Below are positions 12,480-22,777 of a stretch of 64,000 bases of DNA, in pieces. A model generated the notes under the pieces. That model did not search any database. It saw only the letters and a program-made list of their open reading frames with translations, and was not told where the DNA came from. The position numbers were made by a program, and so were the translations under genes. Location: NCBI GenBank assembly GCA_027605045.1, contig JAQFWX010000014.1, positions 431,391-495,390 of the forward strand, in the 5' to 3' direction. The stretch's first letter is position 1. The number at the start of each line of letters is the position of its first letter. The DNA is from Phallus indusiatus (lineage: Eukaryota; Basidiomycota; Agaricomycetes; Phallales; Phallaceae).

Positions 12480-13790
12480 GTGGCTACGCATGCTAATCCA
12501 TGTGAATACTTATACTACGATCAAACTTTACGTCAGTAGATTCACTTTGACCTTTGCAGACGACTATTTACGACAGATTTCGTATTTTCTGGGCATACCA
12601 TGACTACTGTACGTCCTCGGCTTCAGTCATCCGCACTGCAGTAAACTGATTACATTCCATGCCCACGTATTTAGTTGATAATCTAACCAAAGGCGATACA
12701 ATTTTCATATCGAGCGATGTCAAAATAGCAAACAGTCTCACACTCGTCAACAGCGCCAATAACGCAATCATAATGAAGCCGAATTTCGGTTCAATGATGA
12801 ACGGAATACAGTCCGCATTTTGATGGCTAAGAGAAGTGTGTTGGACTGCTGTTGCATGCGCCGTTGGATGTAGGTCCGTCTCATTTGTGAGATAAGACTA
12901 AAAGTTTCTAACTCTGATCTATTGTAGTGCTTGACCTGCATGATGGAGTCAGGCGTTCACCTTGGCCAATGGCAAAAGAAGTGGATACATTCGAGGACGT
13001 TAATCTCGCCGTTACTGCTCAACTCGGCCTTCTACGTGAGTTCGGTCCTTTCGTTCGTTCATCCGGCCTCGTGCAACCCATCTTCATGCCGCTTGCAATT
13101 CGGTTCTTCATTGTAAACTTCTCTCCCGTTTTGTCATCGTGTCTTTTCATTGGGATTTCATCTTTCACGGCGCTCAAGTATCCCCCTGTCTGTGATTAGC
13201 GATGAGAGCATGACAATTTTAAATACCACGAAAATTGGCGAACTACTCTTCCAGCCAAATATGCCAACTCTGGATACAATATTGTCGGGTTCCTCACCCC
13301 TCAACAGCTTATTCTTGATATCACGCCAGCGGGGACTTGTAAGCTTTCGATCGGAATACTATGGCCTCAAAGTTTGATTCATTTTACAGTGCAGGCAACC
13401 CCATGGTGTTGAAATGAAACGTGCCACTTCCAAGGCGCATGCTACAACGACTTTGTCATTGGACCTCCGTACAGATACGATAACGTATATTTCGAAACCA
13501 GCTCTATCTGGATTTTCCAGACTAACGACGCTGCTACTACTGATACATCTACTACTTCTGGTGCTATCTCTTCTGATCCTAATTTTGGTTTGGGAACGAG
13601 ATCAGCTGGAATCGGGATGGGTCACAATTCCTCCAGATCTTGTTCTCCCGGATCAAATCCTGCGTCTTCTTCTGGAATGAGTGTTACGCTTGCTTCATTG
13701 CTAGGGGGCTGCGTAGGTTGTATCAAATTTATTCTAAGATTGCATGTGCTATATATGCTTCCATGCGTTACGTACGGAAATACTACTAAT
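12480..13790 (+). pseudogene. Secreted-type module protein (module III)
   Basis: This copy has an N-terminal exon with YLVDNLTKGDTIFISSDVK and NSANNAIIMKPNF (about 12,655-12,800). An intron follows with a donor at about 12,875 and acceptor ctattgtag before TGCTTGACC (about 12,927). A middle exon reads through EVDTFEDVNLAVTAQ, a later exon holds the second domain, and then come the Ser/Gly-rich stalk (DPNFGLGTRSAGIG to GSNPASSS) and the hydrophobic tail VTLASLLGG at 13,683. The FNETC-x3-CYNDF motif is disrupted at about 13,410 by an insertion, so this copy is likely inactive. A stalk plus a terminal hydrophobic tail suggests a GPI-anchored or wall-linked surface protein; this is inference. Confidence 0.5.
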
Positions 13791-13882
13791 ATATAAGGTC
13801 ATTCTTCAATTTATAGTGAACGTGTGAGATGGAAGTTTGTCGCGCAAGGTCAGGGCCGAATGCTTATAAATAATATACATAA

Positions 13883-14171
13883 TGTAAGGGAGCGTAGTTC
13901 CCTGCACGAGGTCTTTAGCGCGCGTCGCGGAGTCTTTTAGACTCCTTTGTCCACGACGTTCGTTTGTTTCGACATTCGTTTGTCCTTACGGACACTTCCG
14001 TTTCTTTCATATTTCTTTCATCACGTTTCTTTTATCTCTTCCTTTGTTACTCTAGCTTCATGTTGTATTTAATCCTCATATTTCTATTCGAATTAAATTG
14101 TCTTTTCCCTCTTGAGATAGATCACATAGTATTAGGTCGGCGCATCAGCCAGCGACGACTTAGTATTTACA
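13883..14171. mobile_element. LTR-like insertion (289 bp)
   Basis: Modules at 8,100 and 32,510 run directly from ataatgt to cgagtcat, whereas here 289 extra bases intervene. The insert starts TGTAAGGGAGCG and ends TTTACA, giving TG...CA ends, and is flanked by ATAA on both sides (13,879-13,882 and 14,172-14,175). It is pyrimidine-rich with no coding potential. A solo LTR is the simplest reading, but the 4-bp duplication is weak support. Confidence 0.45.
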
Positions 14172-14278
14172 ATAAACACGAGTGAATCATCACCAGAAAA
14201 TGATAACATATGTATCGCAATTTTCAAATACATCCAGAATCTGCATACTCTCTAGCGTATCTCCAAGGATAATAGATA

Positions 14279-14543
14279 CTAAGCTGCAGCTGACGAGGCT
14301 TCGCCGCTGGATCCGATTCCAATGTCCGGAGACGAGTCCATCGAAAGATCGTCGTGTTCTTCAGCCCTTATAATCTGTACTGATGTTTCATGATATCCCA
14401 TCTCCACAAGGATAGATTAATGGATATAATTCGCCACGCTTCGAATTTGGATAGTAGGTAATGATATATTGGCGGCTTGAATTGCCGCGGAATTTTGTTG
14501 ACGAAGCTCCAAGGTGAAATCGGCAAGTAAAATACTTGAAAGA
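14279..14543 (-). pseudogene. Last exon of a DUF6533-like gene, isolated and nonsense-mutated
   Basis: Only the terminal exon remains: it reads LADFTLELRQQNSAAIQAAN...TIQIRS and then meets TAA at 14,417-14,419, where the intact copies have CAA (IHQS versus IH-stop). Downstream of the stop the ancestral frame continues to the usual acidic tail and ends at 14,279. Upstream, at about 14,570, the sequence switches abruptly to segment A of another module, marking a recombination breakpoint. Confidence 0.65.
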
Positions 14544-14569
14544 CTTGGAATTGGACTCGGAGTTAAATA

Positions 14570-16131
14570 GTAAGATTGGATTACAGATCGTCATACGGTT
14601 TTTTATATCTATCTGTAACCAAACACAGTCATCAGATGTTGAAGGCCCGCCAAATTTATTTCGAGGATCTCTCCTTTCACCTCCACAACTCGGAGTCATC
14701 ACCCAAGTCGCCTTTTTATAAACGACAAAGTAATAATACTTCGATTGAAGAAGTGGCAGATCAACTACTAACCGTCCTCGGGCACCAAGTCTGTAAAGGG
14801 AGACCCATCTTCACGTCCGTGTCTGCTTCTCGGGTATTAAAATATTGTGAATATTACCAAACGCGCGGGCCGGTATCGGATAGGTGACTGTTCAACGTTC
14901 AACGTTCGCATGTCATCTATGGAGCTCCTATGATGCGTTAGTAAGAAAATCAACGCACTTCAAGTTGCCACGTTATCATTAAATGCAGGTTTTTTGCGCT
15001 CTCCTCCTTTGTTTAACCGGATTAACATTTCTCGTGTTCGGTTTAGGAGCGAGTGTATCCTTGAAACCTTACATTCCATTTACATCTGCCCAGATTGGTA
15101 AGAGCTCATTCCCTTCCCTAGTGACACGATAGCACAGGCTACCATAGTTACGATCGGCTTGCCTCACGGCTGGGAATCCCTTTGATAAGATAGTTGTTTA
15201 AAGACTTTTCTGCTGAGCTAGTATGTCGATTTTAATACAGTAAGCAGCAATCTCAAAACCCAAAATGACGTACATCAGAAAAGGAAAGAAATATATTATT
15301 GTCGAAAACAGGCCGCTCAACGATACATCCCAGATTGAAGTGCCGGAGAATTGGTGTCGTTGTTCGCTATGCCAGAGATCTACCGAGTCTGTACCTTGAA
15401 AGAAACTTGAGCCTCGGTAAGCTTTGGGATGCGCAGAATTAGAGGATCGACCTGCAGCTTGCGTAGATCTTGGAGGCATCGACCGCGCGAGGATGTCAAA
15501 CCGTATGTGTAAGGCGTGGACGAGTCCTGTTCGGACAAGATTATGATAGCGCAGAGGTATATGATTTGGCGACTATGTCAAATGTGTTAGAACTGAAGAT
15601 AGGCAGCAAATAAGGTATTAAACATACCTTGGTTAGATGCCTGTGCATGTCCAATTCCATTAAAAACAGCCGCTCTCCTTCTCGTTTTCATTACTATGGT
15701 GCGCCTTAGCTAGACATTCTAGCTTCCTGTCGATAATTTAACTACGTCGTAGGGCGACGTATCTCCATTTCCATTAGAGGAGGCAGCCATTCAGTGGGGT
15801 TTCCCTTTAGACGCCTGACTTGGACGATATAATCATTGTTGTGCTCTGACAAGTCTAAGGTTGGGTGACGGAATTGGACAGTGGTCGAATGGTGCAAGTG
15901 ATGGTGCGTGGGAGCGAGTTTAGTGACCGAGTTAAACGGGCTATTTCATCGAAGAACACGATCGAGGGACTGAGCCTGTTGAAAAATGTAGGGGAGAGGG
16001 GGATCATTCGGCTCGGCCATTGGGCTAGTGGCAGTTGTTTGTTAGCGTTTGCTCGCCGTAGTTTTAGTGAAATTAAAGGGCTTACTAGACACTCACCCAC
16101 CGACAATGGTTTGGCTGTAGAGCCATGACTC
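14570..16131 (-). repeat. Module IV, segment A (diverged, unresolved)
   Basis: This is more similar to module II (3,920-6,420) than to modules I and III. A minus-strand frame at 15,198-15,479 contains YRGSSFFQGTDSVDLWHSEQ followed by a hydrophobic helix (LFSTIIYFFPFLMYVILGFE). An upstream 59-nt exon candidate ends at about 15,629 before a GTATGT donor. The match of the YRG...TDS...SEQRH frame between 5.3 kb and 15.3 kb is the main reason to think an ancestral coding exon lies here. Confidence 0.4.
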
Positions 16132-16139
16132 AAGAAATG

Positions 16140-16818
16140 CAAGAGTGCCCAAAAAAAATATTTTTTGACCCTAACCCCCAAAAGGGTGATAAGGGTTTTC
16201 ACAACCGCCCCCCCTCTTAAATGTGAAAAATAGCTCGAATATGCATGTAATTCCTAGTCTAAAATGCAATAAATTTACAGTTTTTTGACAAAAATGATAA
16301 TTACACATAGCTCAGTGTCATTTCCATACATCCTTAGCAGTTTTGCGGTTCATGCTTATTTAACTCTTGCATCCAATTCAGCGGAACGCTTCTAAGACCT
16401 TCAATGAAGGTGAAACTAGAAACAACATAATTACAATTTTGAAATAGGAAGACTTATATTCATAGCTCACTGCCCTCATCCCATGACCTATAATAGCCTG
16501 TCACTGTTCAAATAATAAGAGTTAATCTTACTCTGGTATTGTGAGTTTGATTTCTTTTTAGAGCGAGGCATATTCAGCTTTTCGCAGTGCATGTACAGCA
16601 AAATGGCAGTAAATTGAGTATTGAATGAGCGAAACATGATGAAAGGGGTATATATACTATAGTAAGGACATTGTTTACGCTGTGTCCGATAACCTCACTT
16701 CAAGTGCGGGACAAATATGTAGGACTAAATTTGGCGGAAAAAACAGTCTTAAGGTCCGTCAGTGGTGCCCCCCCCCCTCCAGGTCCATATGACGGAATCA
16801 ATTTTTTGGGCACTCTTG
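16140..16818. mobile_element. hAT-type MITE, 679 bp, TSD AAGAAATG
   Basis: The terminal inverted repeats are CAAGAGTGCCCAAAAAA on the left and its complement, ending GGGCACTCTTG, on the right. An exact 8-bp direct repeat AAGAAATG (16,132-16,139 and 16,819-16,826) flanks the element, and an unoccupied paralogous site is visible at about 6,055 (gagccctgaagaaacgttccgg). Eight-bp duplications are typical of hAT transposons. It has no meaningful ORF, so it is non-autonomous. Its termini differ from those of the nearby hAT element (TAGGGGTCGG), so that element is not its obvious helper. Confidence 0.85.
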
Positions 16819-16826
16819 AAGAAATG

Positions 16827-17352
16827 TTCCGAAAATGTCAGTGGTTGGAACCGGTCGCGATGACATGAATGACCATGCGGCCCATTCTGGAACATGGAGT
16901 ATAGAGGCTCTCTATTTTCGTTTTGCAACCAATGCTGTGCAGCGTGCTTGCGTGGCTCTGGTCGTGACAGTCACAATTGCGTAACACGTGTCGACTCGTG
17001 TCCTCAAGCCCAGTGAAAAGTCCGCATGTTCGCTACGGATTTTTCCTGACCACTCGTGACAACAAATGTTAACCCGAAGTAATCATTCACTGGCAGCAAT
17101 TTAAAAGTTCCTTGAAAGCATCACGGTTAAAAACTGACAAAATCCTGTTCCATTCTGACTATAAGACATTTGTCCCTGGTACTTTCTGCACTATCCTGAT
17201 GCCTCAGATAGTCTCTTTCAGTTTCGTTGATTTATCCGCCTCCTGCTTATGTATGTTCAATTGTCAGAAATTTTTGTTTATTAATGCATCTAATTAATTA
17301 CATCCTCGTTTCTACTATAGATTTGATACCGCTTTCGTTATCTCCGAAGGTG
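16827..17352. repeat. Remainder of module IV between MITE and hAT element
   Basis: After the MITE the module text resumes (atgttccgaaaatgtcagtgg, matching about 6,060-6,090 and 6,335). It continues with a degraded stretch that includes the gcgtaacacgtgtcg block. I see no convincing exon. The stretch is cut at 17,352 by the hAT element's target duplication and continues at 22,778. Confidence 0.4.
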
Positions 17353-17360
17353 ATGAAGGG

Positions 17361-17522
17361 TAGGGGTCGGCACCGTGCCCGTATAACCCATATATACAGC
17401 ACCCGTATTACGGTGCCGTATCCGTTACGAACGAGGGTGTCAGTGATCCACCCGTATGCCGAACGAGGACTTTGGGTATACGGATACGGCCGTATACACG
17501 TATATACGGGTTATACAGACTG
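17361..17522. repeat. hAT left terminal inverted repeat and subterminal repeats
   Basis: The 16-bp terminal repeat is followed by about 140 bp dense in short related words (cccgtata, ccgtatccg, cggatacgg, ccgtatacacgtatatacgg) in both orientations. In hAT elements such subterminal repeats bind transposase. The same words fill the right end. Confidence 0.75.
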
Positions 17523-17725
17523 AGTGTTTGGATAGCTTATGTCATGCGTGTTGTGCTGTTCAGGCCTGACGCGGCCTGACGTTTTACAGCACAATCTGTA
17601 GACCTAGCAACACATTTGGGCTCTCGATCTCTCCGCTCCTCTCTTCTTATTTCCGCCGTTCAAAAAAATAGCACCATATTTCAGGGATGATCTTTTTCGT
17701 GCAGTGAAAACACCGAAAAAATAGG

Positions 17726-19175
17726 ATGTCGTATGTACTTATATTGGTATGTAGTTTTTTCTTCGCTTTCACAACCCCCCAAGTCTTTTACATGGTACTC
17801 TACCAGGATGAATGCAATGCACTCTCTAAACTCTTTCAGTCATTGCCTGCTACTCTTCCTGAATCACCAACATCCTCCCTGCTTCCACCTATAGTCGACC
17901 GGTCATTTCTCAAAGAAGAAGGTGCATGGGCAGCCTTTAATAAAGCCATGCATGCTTCTTTTGGCGACAAAGTGTTTGGTCTCAAGATTCAGGAACGTGG
18001 TAAAGGCTTGATGTTAACTCTAGCTCTCATCAAATGGGTACTGGAGGAGCTTGAGAAGAAAAAAAATTATGACTCGGCCAAGCTGGTTAAGCTCTGGATT
18101 GATGCGCTGACTGTCGCTGCAAAGTCTGGTAGGCACACATTATCAGCTATCCATTCTCTAATCAATTTATGATCCTAGGTGTCAGCACTGATGCATCTCG
18201 CCCACGGCGCGCTCTCCAACCAAATCGCCAGCAGCTTCTTCGTGAATCCGCCAGCGACGCAAACAAGAAAGCAAAGATTAATCAATCGACAGAGCCGGCA
18301 AAGAAGACGAAAGGCTATTACTATATTGATAGTGATGGTAATGAAGTTGATGATGATGAAGATGTGGCGACTACGGTTGTCAATCCACCAGTACATTCAG
18401 ACAGTGATTCGCCCTACACTACAAATGAGGTTGACTCTAGTGAATCCGATTCTGAGATTGCTTGTAATGAGGAGCTTAATGATGAGGTACCTTTTGTGCT
18501 TGATCACCGACAGTTCATTTATACTTTTTATACAGATTGTGTCACTTCTTCAACGCAAGATAGAGCCCATGTCCAAGAAGGCAAAAAAACAAACTCGTTT
18601 GTGTTAGGGCTACTCAGCTCAGGCTAGAGGGAGGGGATCCTAAGTACTATATTGGGCAATGACTATACTACTCACCTAGAGGGAGGGGATCCTAAGAGAA
18701 CAAGCTTAGGGACCCTCGCTCTAGGTACAGCTACTATATACATAAAACGACGACGCGGTGTGCGGCCCTGACACAGCTAAGTGCCAGGCACCCAAGCCGA
18801 GCCTAAGCGACGTGATGTCACGGGCATCACGCCGGGTACGAGCGCGCGACGCGCGCGAGTAGAGAAAGTGAAATAGAGACAGGAAACGGAAAGTAAAAGT
18901 AAAATACGGGAATGATAAATAAAATAGAAACGAAATGATGCCGATGATAATAAATAGGAAAATGAGAGACGGCGGTAGCGTACCCTGACAGTTTGGCTGC
19001 TGACATTGCAAATGACGCTATCAATGAACAACTACCCGAGAAGCAATGCAAGCGCAAGAAAAAATCAAAGAATGATGCTAAAACGTCAAACAAAAAAGCT
19101 CGGATTGAAGATGGGATGAGTGAGGGCGTCACTGATAAACCTGTTATGGAACTCCTTGATGTGCCAATCAAATAG
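17726..19175 (+). pseudogene. hAT-associated second gene (nuclear-type protein), disrupted by a solo LTR
   Basis: Three main exons can be read. The first ends at about 18,130 (AAFNKAMHASFGDKVFGLKIQ, a helical N-domain). The second runs about 18,180-18,486 (RRALQPNRQQLLRESASD, then an acidic Ser/Asp stretch). The third starts at 18,566 (PMSKKAKKQTRL) and resumes after the solo LTR at 18,991 as AADIANDAINEQ, followed by the basic KRKKKSK and a stop at 19,175. The two sides of the LTR are in the same frame once the LTR and one 5-bp duplication are removed. Basic clusters look like nuclear localisation signals. I do not recognise the family. It may be a transposition cofactor or an acquired gene; its start and first intron are uncertain. 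Confidence 0.6.
18602..18990 (-). mobile_element. Solo LTR of the element A family, inside a hAT exon
   Basis: This 389-bp sequence is the reverse complement of the LTR at 50,599-50,994, from TGTTAGGGCTACTCAG to GTACCCTGACA, with small differences. It is flanked by the 5-bp duplication GTTTG (18,597-18,601 and 18,991-18,995). Only the LTR remains, so a full retrotransposon inserted here and was later removed by LTR-LTR recombination. It interrupts the third exon of the upstream hAT gene. Confidence 0.95.
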
Positions 19176-19871
19176 AGTTACACACAATTACTTGTTAAGC
19201 GTTTCGTTTAGATTCGTATCCAACTAAAAGGTAAGGCCAGGAATAACTGTACTTATGCGAAAGTTTCCCGATCTATACAAAATGTTAGTTGAACAATAGA
19301 GATTAAGAGGAGACTTGTAGCACAAGTCTCAGATAGAGTTAGATAAGAGGTTTGATAAGCGCGCTTTGTCAAAGTGACCCTTTTGTTGTTACTAAGCTTT
19401 ATTAGCTAACACTGGATGTGTGGTACAACAAAAAGATGTAGATACATGATTTTCTGAGCCCTATTTATACACATTTAGGGCTAAACTATTCTACTCGCTA
19501 CCTAATAATTACATAGTAAATGACACAAGAGATGACACAATATTTGAGATGGAAAAATAGATAAGGATAAATAAACGTAACCTTTTTCCTACTAATTACC
19601 CTTGGCTGAAGTGTTTTGCCGGATGATGTCATGTATGATCAAAGTGGCAAAAGGATTGGAAAAGAAAATAGAAGTGGAAGACGAGAAATGTGGAAGTCCT
19701 TGGATTTATTTGGTTTTGTTTGTTTTTATGGGGTTTTGTTGCCGTAGCCTTATATCTTGATGTTTTTGGTGAGGGAGATGAAGTGGTTACATAACAAAAC
19801 CTGAGGAACCAAGAGAGGTATGTTCAGTATCAAACCAACTTCGGTGTATTCACAGATGATAGAAACCAATT

Positions 19872-22559
19872 GTGGAGAAAAGGAGACCAGCAATCTATTA
19901 TTTCTATGAAACAGTACCTAATAACGAGGAGGGGAAACCTGGTGAACCTGGTGACAAACATTACCGTTGCTATCATGGTAAACGCAAGATCTTGACCGTA
20001 ACGAAAAAGATGAAGGCGACTCAGATTGGTAACTTATGTTTTATTCTACTCATTTTATCACTGATGTGTGCTACTTCTAGGGCTTCAAAATCATCTCAAA
20101 AATCATTTCCCGGCCATGAATCGACTGTATGAGATGTTGAAAGCGTGTCCTGATGACAAACCTCCGACATTAGAAGAGCTTCAAATTGCTGCGGGGAAGA
20201 TTCCACTGGATTCACCAAGCGTTATTGACTATATGAAAAATCTTGAAGCAAAAGCAGGTCCGCTTGTTGATGCGTTCAAACGTGCAACTGCGGGAAGTGA
20301 AGTAAGCAACAGTTGGTTCCCATATTTTCAATAAACTAACATACTTCGAAGACTCCATGGGATCAAACGGAGTTTGAGAATTTTTTGACAAAATGGATGG
20401 TTGTTTGTGATCAACCTTTTGAGGAGGTTGAACGGCTGGAATTCAAAGCCTTGTTGGAGTACAACTGCCGCCCAACTAAGCTCAATATACCCAGTTCAAC
20501 AACCATTAAACGACGGGTTATGAAGATGGGTGAGACCATGGAGACTGACATGAAGAACCTTATTGCGGTATGTTCCCTTGCTTCTATCTAGATTTTGCAC
20601 TCAGGTTTTGTTGAAGAATTTGGATGGCAATGTTAGCCTTTCCTTAGATGCATGGACATCACAAAATGGTTATGCATTCATGGGAATAGTGATGCACTAT
20701 ATAACGAAGGACTGGAAGCTTGGTATGTTCCTCCTCCTATTGAATGATCCCCGTACTCACATTCCATAATAGAAGAATGTTTAGTCGATTTCCGTGAATT
20801 AATTGGGGAGCATTCCGGAAAAAACATGGCAATAACTGTGCACAAGACCATTGAGTCATTAGGATTAAAAGGCCGAGTATGTTGGTTTTGCTTATCAAAA
20901 CAAAACCTGAAACTAATAGTAACCTAAGATTCAATCCATTGTGTCTGACAATGCATCAAACAACGACACAATGATGTCTGAACTTGAAGATTTATTCTTC
21001 AATCAAGGTATCATATTCAAGGCGGCACATGCGCGGGGTCGATGCTTGCCACATATCGTTCATCTGGCTGCTATTGAGGTATTATATTCTCTATCATGAG
21101 AACATAATTACTCACATTGCGTAGCTGTTATTGGGCATAGGAGGACTCTCTGAATCAGATCTCAAGGATGGTGATCAACGGAACTACCAAGACTCAGCGA
21201 CACTTTCGATTTCACGAGAAGCAGATGAAAATGCTGTCCAGCAAAAGGATGATTTTGATCAGTACCCATTGTTCAATGATGCCGCGTTACTTCCACCACT
21301 TGAAAAGGTAAGAAGTCTTGTAATGATCGCTTTACTCTACTAATGAAATGCAGCTTCATAAGATTGTTCGTGCTATCAGATCAAGTCCGCAACGTCGTCA
21401 AAAATGGTTTGAAGAGATTGGAATTTCTCGTAGGGATATGAATGGACAGTCGACGGAAACTTTAAAGATGCTCATTTTGGACATTCGGACAAGGTGGGCG
21501 TCGTGCCATCAGATGTGCAGTAAGTATTAGTTTTGGTCCGATAAACCTATATTATTGAATGCCTACTACAGGGCGCGCGCTCGACTACCAGAAGGAAATA
21601 GAGAGTTATGTTGCTAAAAGTATAGAGCTTCGACAATATGAGTTGTCCGGGAATGAATGGGAAGCAATTATGTTAATCACACATTGGCTTCGGGCATTCT
21701 GTGATGCAACTACTCAGATGTCGGCCACGAAACATTCAACATTCTCCTCTACCCACGCTATTTTCAAAGGCCTGCAAGACTACATCAAAGAACATATTCG
21801 TGCACTACCCAGTTCAGCCTCTCCTCAAATAAGAAGTGCATTGCTCGCATCGCATCGCAAGCTTGGTATCTATTTCTACAAAATCGATGAATCTCCATAT
21901 CCTATTTGGGCATGTTGTGCGTACATATTCTTTCCTATAATGCATTATCTTAAACATGCTTTAGTACTTGATCCCCGAATCAACTACCAGCGCCTTGCTG
22001 ATGACCATGAGAACGAACCAGAACTTCTCAAAGAAATTCAACAACGCAAGTATGAGCTTGAGTCTCACTACCGACGTCAATATGCCGGGAAAATATCTGT
22101 ATCTAAACCCATGTCCACTCCTATAGTGTCAATGTACCGAAGCGGCACATTGGCTTCACCTGAGAAACTCAATTTCACTGCTCCCTATGGTCGCCAATAC
22201 TCTGAGGATCAGGATGAGCTTGAAGAATATTTTCGTACGCCATCGGAGAAAAACTGGGATGGATGTGATCCAGTCAAATGGTGGGGAGCTAGACAAGCCC
22301 AGTTCCCCAACTTGTGCCGTCTTGCCCGTGATATTATGACTATTCCAGGTATGTCTTTTTGCTTCTTTTTGCTTCAACCTCACTTTCCACCAATTTGTTA
22401 GGCTCAGCAGTTGCTGTAGAACGAATTTTCTCTGGTGGCCGTGACACAATCTCCCTGCGCAGAGCTAGTCTTAAGCCTGATACCATTCGGACCTTGATGC
22501 TGGTCAAGCAGAAGCTCAAACTAGCTCGCAATTCAGTTGAGGATATAATACAATACTAG
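19872..22559 (+). CDS. hAT family transposase
   Basis: Exons (GT-AG, in phase): about 19,872-20,030, 20,081-20,301, 20,352-20,567, 20,605-20,722, 20,773-20,876, 20,929-21,078, 21,125-21,307, 21,354-21,519, 21,572-22,348 and 22,402-22,559. The N-terminus has a degenerate BED-like zinc finger ending in LQNHLKNHF. The RNase-H-fold core includes SLDAWTSQNGYAFMGIVMHY, SIVSDNASNN and the conserved ...AHARGRCLPHIVHL segment. The C-terminal dimerisation domain reads WWGARQAQFPNLCRLARDI, then SAVAVERIFSGGRD. Introns fall between, not inside, these motifs. No premature stop was found in the exons as modelled, so the gene may be active. The start codon is not settled: the reading is open from a GTG at 19,872 and an upstream exon is possible. 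Confidence 0.88.
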
Positions 22560-22609
22560 TAGACATTATGACATATTAAATATACTGCGTTTACATTGTT
22601 TTTATGATT

Positions 22610-22769
22610 CCATATCCGTATGGACCCGTATTACAGTGAATACGGTACGTATCCGTTCCGATGGAGCTCTAGCTAGGTGATTATACGGTACGGATACGGC
22701 ACGGCTATGTCTGTATTTTATCCGTATAATATACGGCCGTAGCTGTATACAGTACGGTGCCGACCCCTA
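22610..22769. repeat. hAT right subterminal repeats and terminal inverted repeat
   Basis: Repeated words ccgtatgg, cccgtatt, atacggtacg, tacggatacggcacgg and ccgtataatatacggccgta lead into the terminal ACGGTGCCGACCCCTA. They mirror the left end and confirm the boundary at 22,769. Confidence 0.75.
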
Positions 22770-22777
22770 ATGAAGGG

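Larger units (their letters stand above)
17361..22769 (+). mobile_element. hAT transposon, two genes, TSD ATGAAGGG
   Basis: This is a full-length class II element of 5,409 bp, including a later solo-LTR insertion. The ends are TAGGGGTCGGCACCGT (17,361) and its exact complement finishing at 22,769. The flanking 8-bp duplication is ATGAAGGG at 17,353-17,360 and 22,770-22,777. It carries an upstream gene of unknown function (17,726-19,175) and a hAT transposase gene (about 19,872-22,559), both on the plus strand. Both ends have clusters of CCGTATA/TATACGG-type subterminal repeats. The host text reads continuously across the removed element. Confidence 0.95.

Noticed and set aside
16755..16790. 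Poly-C run near the MITE right end as a regulatory or telomere-like tract
   Set aside because: A single homopolymer without repeats of a telomere unit; it lies inside the MITE.
17353..22777. Treating the two hAT genes as one transposase gene
   Set aside because: The upstream gene ends with a clear stop at 19,175, and about 700 bp without consistent coding frame precede the transposase exons. A single spliced gene cannot be fully excluded without transcripts.
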